Shown here: one piece after another, positions 24,301-33,600 of the stretch
Layout of the letters: every line of letters starts with the position of its first letter
Position numbering within the stretch: position 1 is the stretch's first letter
Source: Archangium sp.
Lineage (GTDB): Bacteria > Myxococcota > Myxococcia > Myxococcales > Myxococcaceae
DNA: 64,000 bases
Direction: 5' to 3'
NCBI GenBank assembly: GCA_030695565.1
Contig: JAUYRZ010000049.1
Coordinates: 17,756-81,755, forward strand
Translations under genes and position numbers: made by a program
The notes under the pieces: generated by a model
What the model was told of the DNA's origin: nothing
The model's database searches: none
Seen by the model: only the letters and a program-made list of their open reading frames with translations

Positions 24301-26005
24301 CAGGCGCGTGCGCAAAGGGCTGACCGATAGAAACCACGTTGCCATTGCCATCGAAGTTTCGCTTGAGTGCGTAGGTCGATGGGCTCCCGATCTGCCCACC
24401 GGTCTGCTCGTAGGTGAGTTGGCCGTGCGCATTCCTCGAGTAGAACTTTTCGGAACGATTGCCGGAAGGGACACGATGAGTCTCTCGCTTCAATCCGTCG
24501 TCCGGCCAATATTGGTAGTCGATACGCTCGGTCCAAGAAAGGGCGGAATCGGTTTTGGCTTTCCACTGAAGCAGAGGCGTGCTCTCTCCCCCTGTGCACG
24601 TGTCCGAGGCGATGCTGCGGTAACAGAATAATTCGTAATTGCCGCGCGGATACCTGATTTTGGTGAGACGACCAGCCTCGTAACTGAACTCCTTTACTTG
24701 GTCACCGCCTGCGACCACCAGGGTCTCCTTCGTAACCCGGTTCACAGAGTATTCGAACTTGCGAACTGCGCCGCTCTCGTCAACTACCTGTCCCGGGAGG
24801 CCAGTTACTGAATATTGAGAGTACGATGTATTCAGTGCCGTTCCGCACGTGTTGCCACTATTGGTCGGATAACGCGCAACTTTGGTCAAACGGCCGCCTG
24901 ACTCATTCTCGAAGTAGAATTCCGTTGTCGGATACGCGCCGGAGCACCCAGTCGCGGCCTCACTCGCAACGATACAGGGGCCTTCGACACGAAGCGTTCG
25001 GTTCATGGCATCGGAAACGATCCCAAGGTCACATGAGCGTTGCGTCTTGTAAAAGGTGCCGATCACGCGGGGTAATTCTGTGCCCGCAATGCTGCGCGTC
25101 CACCCTGATTCGAAGACGGCATCGAGCCTGTCTCCAGCGTACCTTTTTGTAGACACGACTTGCCCGCCCGCGTGGATGGTCGAGTTGCGTCTCGAGGTCA
25201 GCAGGCGCTGCTGAGCAACGCTGCCGTAACCGTATACGTAAGATGTTGCTTCCAGCCCGCCCGAGCCCGTTCGGTCAGATGCGCCAATGGTTCGAGAGGT
25301 CACCTCGAGAACACTCTGAGGTGGGCCGGCGTCAGCTGTCGCGAGTCGCTGAGGCGACACTGAGTAGGCGCCGGTCTTGCTCTTGACCGCCCATAGGACG
25401 GATGGAGTCGCCGAGTCACACGTAGCGGAAGCACCTGAAGAATTGAGATAGTGGTACTCGACAGTGCCTGCGACGACCGATGGCGACGTGCCAAAATCCT
25501 CACGCTTCGTAAGCGAGACGTCGTGCAACGACATATTGTAGCCCCCAAGCAGGCTGTACGTGGACCCGCTCGATGCGATTGAGAAGGTACTGTCGCCACT
25601 GCTGGTCTCTCTGTTGATCGTCGAGGTTCTCGAGTACGCCTGTGGCGGGCAACAAGTGTTGGCGATGGGGCAATTGGGGGAGTTTTGCCCGTCTCCGAGA
25701 GCAACAGCGGTTCGCGGCGCGCCACCGGCAGTGGAACTCAAGACGCTCCATTGCGGATTTGGATTGAGGTTCGTCTGCGGGCCGAGAACGTGGCGAATGA
25801 CTGGTACGGGATCTGCGCTGTCACCGCGAACCACTGTAAATTCGAGGCCGGCGTCTCCGTAGCGGTAGCGTTCCTTCAACTGCCCCGTCGAAGAATCGGA
25901 GGCACTCGCCAACTCTGGGAAGCCGCGAAAGCTGACGTAGTCATAGTGGGCGTGGGTTCGATTCCTCCATCCGCTTGCTTGCCGACGATTGATTTGAGTA
26001 CACAT
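21374..26005 (-). CDS. RHS/YD-repeat protein, main part with C-terminal metallopeptidase-like toxin tip
   Basis: A 1543-codon frame holding the RHS shell. Repeats of the Y-D/x-x-G-R/N type include RYEFDALGNLIKKQGAEM, EYAYDSIGRLLSVTRTGG, WYLYDEAGRVTREV and FYDAFGRRRAKTTPW. The shell ends with FDPETELHENWNRYYDPSTG then RYLSPEPM and FNNTLHYTDETGLF, the conserved RHS-core end, followed by a 139-residue variable tip. The first 14 codons are out-of-frame sequence: the protein continues from the frame at 25876-26832 through a single-base loss near 25962. Base composition is less GC-rich than flanking genes, which fits horizontal acquisition. Confidence 0.8.
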   Translation of the reverse strand: MCTQINRRQASGWRNRTHAHYDYVSFRGFPELASASDSSTGQLKERYRYGDAGLEFTVVRGDSADPVPVIRHVLGPQTNLNPNPQWSVLSSTAGGAPRTAVALGDGQNSPNCPIANTCCPPQAYSRTSTINRETSSGDSTFSIASSGSTYSLLGGYNMSLHDVSLTKREDFGTSPSVVAGTVEYHYLNSSGASATCDSATPSVLWAVKSKTGAYSVSPQRLATADAGPPQSVLEVTSRTIGASDRTGSGGLEATSYVYGYGSVAQQRLLTSRRNSTIHAGGQVVSTKRYAGDRLDAVFESGWTRSIAGTELPRVIGTFYKTQRSCDLGIVSDAMNRTLRVEGPCIVASEAATGCSGAYPTTEFYFENESGGRLTKVARYPTNSGNTCGTALNTSYSQYSVTGLPGQVVDESGAVRKFEYSVNRVTKETLVVAGGDQVKEFSYEAGRLTKIRYPRGNYELFCYRSIASDTCTGGESTPLLQWKAKTDSALSWTERIDYQYWPDDGLKRETHRVPSGNRSEKFYSRNAHGQLTYEQTGGQIGSPSTYALKRNFDGNGNVVSIGQPFAHAPDFCAVNSAACSWLKYDRADRLAEIDSHPNGVQDSNSERTCMEYDDNGNVRRVTSGCSGSVAAPMCPINVNFDGGTAPCNPGVVDYEVDDFGNTTKITFPWTVRQDARQIARYEFDALGNLIKKQGAEMFAAGTMLEYAYDSIGRLLSVTRTGGAPILLYALSYDSFVPESGCPAPLFSGGKLVSRNDSFGMTWYLYDEAGRVTREVRRRGSVAGCGNGTATEDKNPHTSYSYTLNGDLEGITYPHGRKVNYVYPSSGSMDRPGSIVYHKWNGSSWNKDGAVAFDSIAWEPYGGLRAYRFAGNGHWVEYYRGGSLEAASTATSCSSLPATYGSYDFSGRTRGLFVSDGPMTLGTPNGNIFKQVYTWDADQLVVQQTCHRSSGSVVKETFGYDKTQRLVSHNDVNMGTSLSQVFDKRGNRTNSTLVAPQSCQQNVPFWTAAWQVDMPFSTRWGPAFGSTCNATAPSNGSYNYYYDRDGRRTDTWDEFNLYHVTTGFPQSTLGAGLDSVYQTAVVSGGNYLSNQYVNGTYSYFYDAFGRRRAKTTPWNTTDEFFYDLGHQMLTDRGSNTVAASATEYPEDDYIWLDGRPLMIVRSKFIASTMARAADDPSLTCQRNGEVGLCGSFELVTDYLGKPVVSFDRGGTAGTSTYEVLGYSNRREYRVGSPHGSAGTTPVATLTPTMPPGFDGPLRVLMSRSNYSTSSSVSLAGVVQSPLQGNKSHVWSDWQYSSTNSWALSWTGSGSDYGFDMEAYEVRAKQAWVWWAWTPLRFPGQYFDPETELHENWNRYYDPSTGRYLSPEPMLQDLSYVVSIAKGGVLVPAYSYAFNNTLHYTDETGLFALNGKCTNWDEAMQEAKKRAGCGSDDQKSCACAQKLKECGSSGCDICKILDNADPAYIVKNLKCDGKDASGCSHRKANDFFKVEFDQALCSPPAPASELATVILHEAAHFCREQTRQPVHDPPKGNPGCRAADIAEACQ
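21377..21793 (-). other. Cys-rich HExxH toxin tip of the RHS protein
   Basis: The last 139 residues, from ALNGKCTNWDEAM to AEACQ, hold 13 cysteines and a zinc-peptidase motif TVILHEAAHFCREQT (HEAAH at tip residues 105-109). The cysteine-rich part includes KKRAGCGSDDQKSCACAQKL then KECGSSGCDICKIL. The displaced copy conserves HExxH and almost all cysteines, so these matter. Polymorphic toxin systems are known to use metallopeptidase tips (Tox-MPTase classes), but I do not recognise this one. The third metal ligand and the target are unknown. Confidence 0.65.
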
Positions 26006-26832
26006 CCTCTTGGCAGTCCGGCTCCTGCGTCGAAAACTGCGTAAGCAAACTCGAGTTTGTCAGTCAGGCCTGGGAAGGTAACCTGCTTGATTGCGCCTGG
26101 CTGGACATAGTCAGCTGGGTTCGCGTTCGTGACCGTCGTCAACCCAGCGTCTGGACATGCTTCTTGTGCTGTCCGATACTCAACGTCAAGGAGGCGGTTG
26201 CCTGGTGATGAATCAATCGACGTTAAAAACCAAACCTCATTCGAAACGTTATATGTATAGTGAAGTATCTGGCCATTGACGTGAGTGAGGTGATAGCCGT
26301 TGACGCCAGCGTCAGAACCAGTGCCTACAGAGTAGAGCCTCGACTTGAGGGCTGGAGAGTACGAGTGAGGGCTGAGCCATTCAGAGACCGTGGTAGAGGT
26401 AGGATTTCGGAACTCCTGTTGATAGCCCGACAGGTCGCGAACGGCGACGGTTCCTCCACCGAAGGCGGCGGTTCCGGCATACGTAATCGCAAAAAGGCTG
26501 TGCCACCAACGAGTGCCGCTGGGGTCGATTCCACTCCTGCCAAAGGGCGCTAGTTGCTCTCGAAGGACAGTGACGCCGACCGCCCCGCCCCAGTTCGCCC
26601 ACGATGCGGGGTTGGATACAAAATATCGTTTGAAGTCGAAGCGTCCGGTTGCAGTCGAAACCGAAAAGTCTGTGGTTGCGTAGTAGGAGTCGTTGGATGC
26701 GGTATCAATGGGATCCTGATCCAGTCGAGGATCGCAGATGTCCGGTGCGATCGGGCTCATCTTGCACCATTGGCCATACGCCAATGCGGATACCGTGAGG
26801 CAAGCTGTAAAAGCGATGCGCGTTGTTCTCAT
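25876..26832 (-). CDS. N-terminal part of the same RHS protein (frame-shifted from the rest)
   Basis: Starts MRTTRIAFTACLTVSALAYG with a Sec signal peptide, then DTASNDSYYATTDFSVSTAT followed by GRFDFKRYFVSN, which resembles the DUF6531 domain that opens many RHS proteins. RHS-type strands follow (YTYNVSNEVWFLTS, GNRLLDVEYRT). At KQADGG (near 25962) the natural continuation NRTHAHYDYVSFRGF is in the neighbouring frame; this frame reads 30 unrelated residues more and stops at 25876. The ATG at 26832 overlaps the stop of the propeller gene by 4 bases. No PAAR domain is present. Confidence 0.75.
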   Translation of the reverse strand: MRTTRIAFTACLTVSALAYGQWCKMSPIAPDICDPRLDQDPIDTASNDSYYATTDFSVSTATGRFDFKRYFVSNPASWANWGGAVGVTVLREQLAPFGRSGIDPSGTRWWHSLFAITYAGTAAFGGGTVAVRDLSGYQQEFRNPTSTTVSEWLSPHSYSPALKSRLYSVGTGSDAGVNGYHLTHVNGQILHYTYNVSNEVWFLTSIDSSPGNRLLDVEYRTAQEACPDAGLTTVTNANPADYVQPGAIKQVTFPGLTDKLEFAYAVFDAGAGLPRGCVLKSIVGKQADGGIEPTPTMTTSAFAASQSWRVPPILRRGS

Positions 26833-27650
26833 TTGGACAAGTCCCTGATGATCTTGGTGTTGCCGTCGGCATCGACTGAGAGGATTTGATGGCCCAATCG
26901 AAGATAGATTGTGTCCCCTGCCTGAGCCCACTGTGGCCTTTCAACAGGCAGATCGGATCGAAACAAGGCCCATGTCTTCCCGACCCTTGTTTTGATGTTC
27001 AAAATTCGTAGTTCAACGCCTTGATTCGTCGGGATCGAGTAGGCGATGCGTCCGGATGGATGCCAACTCAACTCGCCGACCTGGTGCTCGAAGGAGACTA
27101 AATCTTGCTCCCGCCCAGTTGTAGTGTCGAGCAGCGCGAGACTTCGCCCGCTCGTTCCGCAGTTGGCATGAGCGAAGAACACATTCCGCCGGCCGGCGCT
27201 ACGCGGCCATAGGTGACAGCCACGCGAGTTTGAAAGTCTTTGAAGTTCTGACCCGCGACTGAATTGTGTTCGGTAGACTTGTGCGTACTGCATCGACTGC
27301 CCATCAATAGGCGGCGCCTTCGAGTCGTTTGCCGAGAAGTAGACCCATTCGCCGTCTTGAGAGAAAGCCAGATGGTCTAGAACAGAACCTACCCCTTCGA
27401 TGATACGCGGCGCTCCGTCAAAGTCTTCGAGGAGAGCCAATGCCCGTCTGCCGTTCGGCAGCATGGTGGCGATTGCCCATCGACGGCCATCTGGCGATAT
27501 GGCGGCATCCAGGACGGCAATATTGCCAATTCGGTCGAAGCGCCGAATGACTGATCCTTGTTCATCGAGTTGTACCCAGTCCCCTGCGCCGGTTGCGAAG
27601 AGAAGGTGTGGGGCCGAAGCGATGAGGCAACGCAGGACAATTGCGATCAA
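26829..27650 (-). CDS. TolB-like beta-propeller protein of the RHS operon
   Basis: About 273 residues with a signal-like N-terminus (IAIVLRCLIASAPHLLFATG). PD40/WD-type blades follow: LDAAISPDGRRWAIATMLPN, LAFSQDGEWVYFSANDS, ELSWHPSGRIAYSIPTNQ and WAQAGDTIYLRLGHQI. The TTG at 27650 overlaps the stop of the preceding gene as TTGA, matching the 4-base couplings throughout this operon. Longer in-frame starts up to 27884 would place 78 residues of a different character ahead of the signal and are disfavoured. The function beside RHS is unknown. Confidence 0.6.
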   Translation of the reverse strand: MIAIVLRCLIASAPHLLFATGAGDWVQLDEQGSVIRRFDRIGNIAVLDAAISPDGRRWAIATMLPNGRRALALLEDFDGAPRIIEGVGSVLDHLAFSQDGEWVYFSANDSKAPPIDGQSMQYAQVYRTQFSRGSELQRLSNSRGCHLWPRSAGRRNVFFAHANCGTSGRSLALLDTTTGREQDLVSFEHQVGELSWHPSGRIAYSIPTNQGVELRILNIKTRVGKTWALFRSDLPVERPQWAQAGDTIYLRLGHQILSVDADGNTKIIRDLSK

Positions 27651-28054
27651 GGCACAGAACCGTCGAGCGCCATCGTTGCTGCTTGGTTCACGCCGAAGGC
27701 GCTCAATTCTGGCTTCGAGAATGAGGGCGCGCATACCCATCCATCTCTGCTTGGCCAAATCTGATTGCATTCGAAATGGCGGCCTGCCACCGACGGACAA
27801 GCATCGCCCGGAGTGCAGCGCTGGGAGCAGATCCCTTTCGGCGGAAGGCCCGGGAGCACCCTCAAGCACAGCCCAGAAGCGCAACCGGAGTTGCCTTCAT
27901 ACTGCGTGCAATCAGCAGCGAATCCGAGTCGCTGAATAGGGGCGGCAAGACCCTTCGTCTGCTCAGTGATGGGACTGAGCCATTGTGGCTGTTGCTCTGC
28001 GTTCTGAATGCAGCCAAGGGAAGCCACGACGAGGCTCATGATCAGTCGGTTCAT
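27647..28054 (-). CDS. Cys-rich lipoprotein, first gene of the RHS operon
   Basis: A 135-residue lipoprotein with signal and lipobox MNRLIMSLVVASLGCIQN. The mature part has eight cysteines, including DCTQYEGNSGCASGLCLRVL and GICSQRCTPGDACPSVAGRH then FECNQIWPSRDGWVCAP, a pattern frequent in secreted myxobacterial proteins. A good ribosome site (AAGGGAAG) precedes the ATG at 28054. It is coupled to the propeller gene by a 4-base overlap. No function is known. Confidence 0.65.
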   Translation of the reverse strand: MNRLIMSLVVASLGCIQNAEQQPQWLSPITEQTKGLAAPIQRLGFAADCTQYEGNSGCASGLCLRVLPGLPPKGICSQRCTPGDACPSVAGRHFECNQIWPSRDGWVCAPSFSKPELSAFGVNQAATMALDGSVP

Positions 28055-28174
28055 TGCTTCCCTTTCATGGGGGTTGTTCGCTACGGGTGCAGTGATGCGC
28101 CTCGTGCGAGCCTTCGTCTCTGTTGCGCCCATCGCCGCCCTCACCACTCCGATGAAACCCTCAGAGAATTTGAG

Positions 28175-28204
28175 CTTCTATGTCGAGACCCTTGCTGGAG
28201 TCAA
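28175..28204 (-). promoter_or_regulatory. Possible sigma-70-type promoter of the RHS operon
   Basis: TTGACT (28204-28199), an 18-base spacer and TAGAAG (28180-28175) on the minus strand. The resulting leader to the ATG at 28054 would be about 115 bases. It is the only good match in the 169-base gap between pbpC and the operon. Confidence 0.4.
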
Positions 28205-28223
28205 CGCACGCCGGTCGCGCTGA

Positions 28224-30611
28224 TCAGTCATCGACGACGACGGTTACGGCTGCGGTCGTTTCACCAGATTGAGCGATGCGGGCGCGGATCACGTGTGTGC
28301 CGGGTGAGAGGTGCCAGCGCAGTTCGTGGGGGTAGCCCACCTTGCCGACCGGGGCTCCGTCGACCAGCCAGACGATCTCTTCATTGGCGGGAGTAACGGC
28401 TGCGGCGAAACGCACTGTCGAGAGCTCGCGCGGGGTGTCGGGATCGAAGAGGTAGCGGCTCTTCGCTCTCGGCTGGCGGATGGCGATCTTCGGCGTGACC
28501 GCTTCTCCTACCGGGCACAGCGGGGAGAACGCAGCGGGGGCGATGGCGAGGCGTTGTTTGCGCGCCCAGGGCTCGTAGGTCTCGGGCAGATCGAGCAACT
28601 GCTGCTTGATGACGAACTGCGCCGGGCACGACGGGCCCGCACGGAGGTGGTTGCGAATGTCCAACGCCACCTCGACGTGAAAGGGACACGCCTCGTGCGG
28701 TTCGGTGCCGGCGATGAACCACTCGGAGCGCGTGTTGGTGCAGCTCGGCCCCGGCATGTGTCCCGAGATGGCGCAGACCTCGCGTTGCAGCAGCGAGTCG
28801 GGGAGCGGGCGATCCATCATCGGCGCGATGTGCGGTGAGCGGGTGGGGGAGACCTCGTCGAGAATGCGATGAGCGGCGGGTGCTGCTGCGGTGGCGCCTG
28901 AGGCCAGATTCATGCGGCGCCAGTCGTGATTGCCGATCCACGTGAGCACCAGCACTCGATCGTCGAACGCCACGGCCCACGCATCACGGTAGCCTTGGCT
29001 CGTGCCCGTCTTCACCGACACCGCGTGATCGAAGTCGAGCGGACCACCGACGGGGAATCCGGGCCGGCGTGCACCCGGGTCCGCGAGGATGTGCGCGGTC
29101 AGCATCGCGGCGTCGACTGAGAGAATGCGGGCACCTTCGGTTCGAGGGCCGTCGATGAATCGCCTCAGCGGGATCGTCTGACCGCGGTTCGCGAGGCCTG
29201 TGTACAGCGTGGCCAGTTCGTTCGGCGTCACCGGCAGCGCGCCGATCGCCAGGCCCAGTCCGTAGGCCTCAGGTGCGAAGCGCACGCCTTTCACTCCGCC
29301 TCGCTCGAAGCGGCCGAGGGCTTCGTCGACTCCGACCTGCGCCAGCACTCGCAGCGCGGGGATGTTGCGCGAGTTGCCCAGTGCTTCACGCAGCAGCATG
29401 GGCCCCAGGAATGTGTGCGTGATGTTCTCGGGCGCGTAGAGACCGCCGCCGGGTACTTCGAACTCGACCGGGGTATCGGCGATGGAGGTCGCTGCCGTGT
29501 GCGTGCCCTTCTCGATTGCCAGTCCGTAGATGAATGGCTTGAGCGCCGAGCCGGGTGAACGACGCGTTTCGAGGAAGTCGATCGCTCCGCGCGCGTCTTT
29601 GTCGAAGTAGTTCGCGCTGCCGACTGACGCGAGCACGTCGCCGGTGGCCAGGTCGACCACCATGCCGGCGGTGTTCGTCGCCCCGAGCCCACGAATGCGC
29701 GAGAGGTTCTCGTTGAGCGCTTTGAACGCCGTGTCCTGTACGTCGAGGTCGAGCGTGGTGTGGTGCACCACTTCGGCGCTGCCTCTCACCTCACGCGCGG
29801 CCGCGAGCAGGAAGTGCATCGCTTCGATGTGACGCTTCGGGCGGGGAACGACTTGCAGATCCGAGTTCAGCGCGATGCGGAGATCTTCGTCGTTGATCAC
29901 GCCTCGCGTGTGGAGTTGCCCGAGGATTCGCCGCGCACGGTTGAGCGCGAGGCGGTGGCCGTCGGTGGTCCACGGCGACATGCGGCCGGGTTGTTGTGGG
30001 AGCGCCGCGAGGTAGGCCGCCTGCAGCCAGGAGAGATCTTCGATTGGCTTTTCGAAGTAGAGGCGCGAGGCGCGCACGACTCCGTGGCAGCGGTTTCCGT
30101 AGGGCGCGATCGTGAGGTAGTGCCGGAGTACGTCGTCGTGGCCGAAGCGGTGGATCAGCAGGATTGCTTCCGCGGCTTCCTGCGCCTTTGCGAAGAGCGT
30201 GCGGGACTTGGGGTGTTGAAGTCGCGCGAGCTGCATCGGGATCGTTGATGCGCCTGAGATGACTCGGCGGTTGCGGAGGTTCTGCCAGGCCGCTCTCGCG
30301 ATGGAGGGGAAATGGACTCCGGCGTGCTCGTTGAAGTTTCGGTCTTCGGTTTCCAGCGTCGTGATGACGACTTTGTTCGGGAGGTCTTCGGGCACCGGCC
30401 AGAAGCCCCAGGCTTCGTGGCTGCCGGGGACTTCGCCCAGGAACTTGCCCGTGCGATCGAGGAGCAGGTGCGAGGGTTGACGGTGTTGAAGCGTGGGGTT
30501 CAGGGTGCTCGCGAACCAGCTCGTCAGGGCGAGGAGGATGACGAGGGTCAGGAGGCTTCGGCGGCCCCTCACCCCGACCCTCTCCCCGCTTTGCAGGGAG
30601 AGGGAGCTCAT
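28224..30611 (-). CDS. pbpC: Penicillin-binding protein 1C
   Basis: A 795-residue bifunctional peptidoglycan synthase. The GT51 domain starts with TLETEDRNFNEHAGVHFPSI (catalytic Glu in EDRNF) and SGASTIPMQLARL. The transpeptidase has RSPGSALKPFIYGLA (S-x-x-K), GNSRNIPALRV (S-x-N) and VSVKTGTSQGYRDAWAVAFD (KTG). The C-terminal part fits the PbpC tail domain. A membrane anchor lies at residues 19-36. The first 16 residues (SLSLQSGERVGVRG) are encoded by an intergenic repeat element. The ATG overlaps the alpha-2-macroglobulin stop by 4 bases, the same yfhM-pbpC pairing as in E. coli. Confidence 0.93.
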   Translation of the reverse strand: MSSLSLQSGERVGVRGRRSLLTLVILLALTSWFASTLNPTLQHRQPSHLLLDRTGKFLGEVPGSHEAWGFWPVPEDLPNKVVITTLETEDRNFNEHAGVHFPSIARAAWQNLRNRRVISGASTIPMQLARLQHPKSRTLFAKAQEAAEAILLIHRFGHDDVLRHYLTIAPYGNRCHGVVRASRLYFEKPIEDLSWLQAAYLAALPQQPGRMSPWTTDGHRLALNRARRILGQLHTRGVINDEDLRIALNSDLQVVPRPKRHIEAMHFLLAAAREVRGSAEVVHHTTLDLDVQDTAFKALNENLSRIRGLGATNTAGMVVDLATGDVLASVGSANYFDKDARGAIDFLETRRSPGSALKPFIYGLAIEKGTHTAATSIADTPVEFEVPGGGLYAPENITHTFLGPMLLREALGNSRNIPALRVLAQVGVDEALGRFERGGVKGVRFAPEAYGLGLAIGALPVTPNELATLYTGLANRGQTIPLRRFIDGPRTEGARILSVDAAMLTAHILADPGARRPGFPVGGPLDFDHAVSVKTGTSQGYRDAWAVAFDDRVLVLTWIGNHDWRRMNLASGATAAAPAAHRILDEVSPTRSPHIAPMMDRPLPDSLLQREVCAISGHMPGPSCTNTRSEWFIAGTEPHEACPFHVEVALDIRNHLRAGPSCPAQFVIKQQLLDLPETYEPWARKQRLAIAPAAFSPLCPVGEAVTPKIAIRQPRAKSRYLFDPDTPRELSTVRFAAAVTPANEEIVWLVDGAPVGKVGYPHELRWHLSPGTHVIRARIAQSGETTAAVTVVVDD
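30565..30606. repeat. Palindromic repeat copy inside the 5' end of pbpC
   Basis: On the minus strand CTCCCTCTCCCTGCAAAGCG then GGGAGAGGGTCGGGGTGAGG GG, the cleanest single unit of the family. It lies two codons after the pbpC start and is read in frame, giving the sequence SLSLQSGERVGVRG as the cytoplasmic tip of the protein. Confidence 0.75.
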
Positions 30612-33600
30612 TTTTCGTGCGCGCCCGTCACCACGATCTTCATACCTGCTCCACGACCCCGCACTTCTTCGCGGTACATCAGCTCGGCGTACGGCGGCGG
30701 GTGCACGAACTTGCCTTCGCTGCTCGCTCGCACCCGGAAGTGGAACGTGTACGTGCCTCGCGGCAACTCGGTGAAGTAGTAGCGGACCTCCGAGTCCATT
30801 CGCTGCACGTAGGTCGGGTTGATCGAGTCCGCCTGAGACGGCTTCGCGTCACTGCCCGACGTCTCCAGGTTCGGATTGAGCGGCTCGAGCCCCGCCGCGA
30901 TCGGAATGACCAATGCCACGTGGTGACGCACTTCATCGGTCACCAGCTGCGCGTGGATTTCGAGGATCTCTCCGAGCGGGATCGCGAGTGACGAGCCCGT
31001 CTTGTCATCGTGGTGCGTGATCGCCGAACCATCCGAGTGCAGCCACGACAGGCTGCGCGACACGATGAAGCCATCCTTCTTCGGCTCCACCAACTGGCCC
31101 GCACCGCCCGGCAGGTAGCGCTGCTGCAGCCGCGCGCTCAGCTTGCCGCCCGTGACCGTGAAACCCATCGCTGCGTCACTTTCCAGAGTGCGGCGGCCTG
31201 CGCGTTTCGTCTCGTCGAGCACTGCATCCGCCACGCCTGCGATCGCCACCGTCGTCTTCGGCTGCGGCGTGGTGTTCTTCTCGAGGTACGTGCCCAACGC
31301 TGCCAGCGCGCGGCGATTGGCGTGCGTGCTGCCGAAGCCGTACTGCGCGTTGGCGCGAGAGAGAAGGGCGTCACGAATCATCGTGTGCTTCGCGTTCGAC
31401 GGGTCGACCCGCAGCAACGCTTCCCACACCGCGCCCGTCGTGGCCGCCGAAGAGCCCAGGTACAGGCCGTTCCAGCTCCCGCGATCACCACGAATGCCGT
31501 CGAACTGCTGCTGACCCTTCACCAGCTTGAACACCACGCTGTCCCACAGCTCACCCTTGAGCGCGGTGAGGTTGGTCTGGAAGGTGTTGGGCCGCTCCGA
31601 CATCGCCCAGGTGAGATCAGCGAGCGAGACCGCGTCCATCGACTTGCGCTTGGCGAAGAGCTCCACCAGGTAGTTCTCGTCGAGCTCTCCCGTGCGGCCG
31701 AGCGCACGCAGCGCGGAGGTCTGCTGGTTGTACCGGTACTCGCTCCACAGCCCATTGAAGTCGGTGCGGAGCACGCGCTTGAGCGCATCCGTCGCACGCC
31801 GCAGCACCGTGTCGTCGAGCGTGATGCCGGCCTTGCGCGCCGCCACCATGAACTCCACGCCTTGCGCGGTCAGCGCCACATCGCCACGCCCACCCGGCCA
31901 GTAGCTGAAGAAGCCCTGCTCATCCTGGTGCTGCTTGAGCTCGTCGAGGATGCGCTTGCTCGAGGCCTGCACCTGCGGCGTGAAGCGCGTGTCGAGCTCG
32001 AGCTTCTTGAGGAAACCACCCAGCGCGAGATCCGGAGACACCTGGCTCATGCGCTGCTCGAGGCAGCCGTGCGGATACGCCGAGAGGTATTCCAGACCGC
32101 TGGCCAACTCGAGCAGACCAATCTGGTTGGTGAACACCACCGTCTGACTGCCCGTGCCGGGACGCGGCTTCTCGGGGAAGTCGGGGCCCGAGCTCTTGCC
32201 TGCCTCGAGCGTGGTGAAGAGCGCACGCTTCTCGATCGCGCGATCCGGCAGCAGCGGCAGCTTTACTTCAAACGCATCGCCCGCCTTGTCGGACAATCGA
32301 GTCACGTCGACTCGTACCGTGAGCGCCGTGTCCTTTGCCGTGGTGACGCTCTTCACGGTCGCAGGCGTGAGCACGGACAGCGCCTTGTTCGCCTTGAGCT
32401 CGACCTTCGACTGGCTCACGGCCTTGCCTTCGATCGCGCCGGTGATCTTGATGTCCACCACGCCCGGGCCTTCAGCGCCTTCCACCAGACGCGCGACCGC
32501 GCCCGGCCAGAACGAGTCACCCATGCGCACGAAGCGCGGGAGCTGCGGCTGCACCAACACCGGCAGCCGTACCTTCAACGAGGACTGCTTGAGCCCGAAG
32601 CGCATGCCGCCTGACACCGCGACCGCACGCACACGGAAGGTGGTGAGGTCGTCCGACAACGTCACCGGAACCACCAGCTTGCCGCTCGGAGGAACCGTCA
32701 ACGTCGCCGCGTAATAGGGCACGGTCTTGAAGTCCTTGCGCACCATGCGCTTGCTGCCGTTGGTCTCGTCATCGCCACCGTCACCACCGGGCTCCTCTTC
32801 GAGCTCGGAGACGCGGCCGACCACCAGGTTGCGCGAGTCGCGAATGCTCACCGCGCGCTGATTGCGGCGGATGAGCTCACTGAGCGGGTCGAGTGGGCCT
32901 TCTTTCGCCAGCGAGAGCACCGCTTCATCGACCAGCCAGAGCGTCACCTCGCCGCCGACGGGCTTCTTCTGATCGTCGGTCAGCGTCACCACGAAGTCGT
33001 GCTTCGTGCCGGGACGCGCCATCTCGGGGTGCTGCACGTTGACGATCACCAGGTTCTTCGTCGGCTCGACCTGCAGATCGAGCGACGACGCGACGGTGGC
33101 CGGCTTGTAACGCGCGTCGTCCGTCTTCCCTTCACCGAGCCGGCCACGCATCAACACCACGTGCATCGGCAGGTTGGGCACGAACCGATCCGTCACGGGC
33201 ACGTCGATGACCGCTTTGCTTCCGCCGATGTCCTTCCAGAGGTAGCGGTTGCCGCCCGGCTCTTCGATCACCACCAGCGCGCGCGCCGTGGCGAACGGGC
33301 TCTGCACCAACACGTGCGCGACGTCGCCGGGCACGTAGCTCTTCTTGTCAGGCTTGAGCTCGAACACCCCATCGCGCGACTTCTGCCAGGACTGCGGCGT
33401 GGAGCCTCCGATGTAGAGGTCAGCCGAGAGCGTCTGCACCCGCCCCAGCTTGTCGCGCGCGAACAGCTCGACCACGTACACGCCGGAATCGGTGATCGCG
33501 AACGAATGAGAAGCCGCTTCGGCGGCGCTGGTGAGGATCTTCTCGGAGACCTGCACGTCTTCCTGCTCCGTCTGGTACTTCGCTGCGCCCGTCGCGAAGC

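Noticed and set aside
25955..25985. Programmed ribosomal frameshift in the RHS gene
   Set aside because: No X-XXY-YYZ heptamer or downstream structure is evident. A lost base in a short A-run explains the data more simply.
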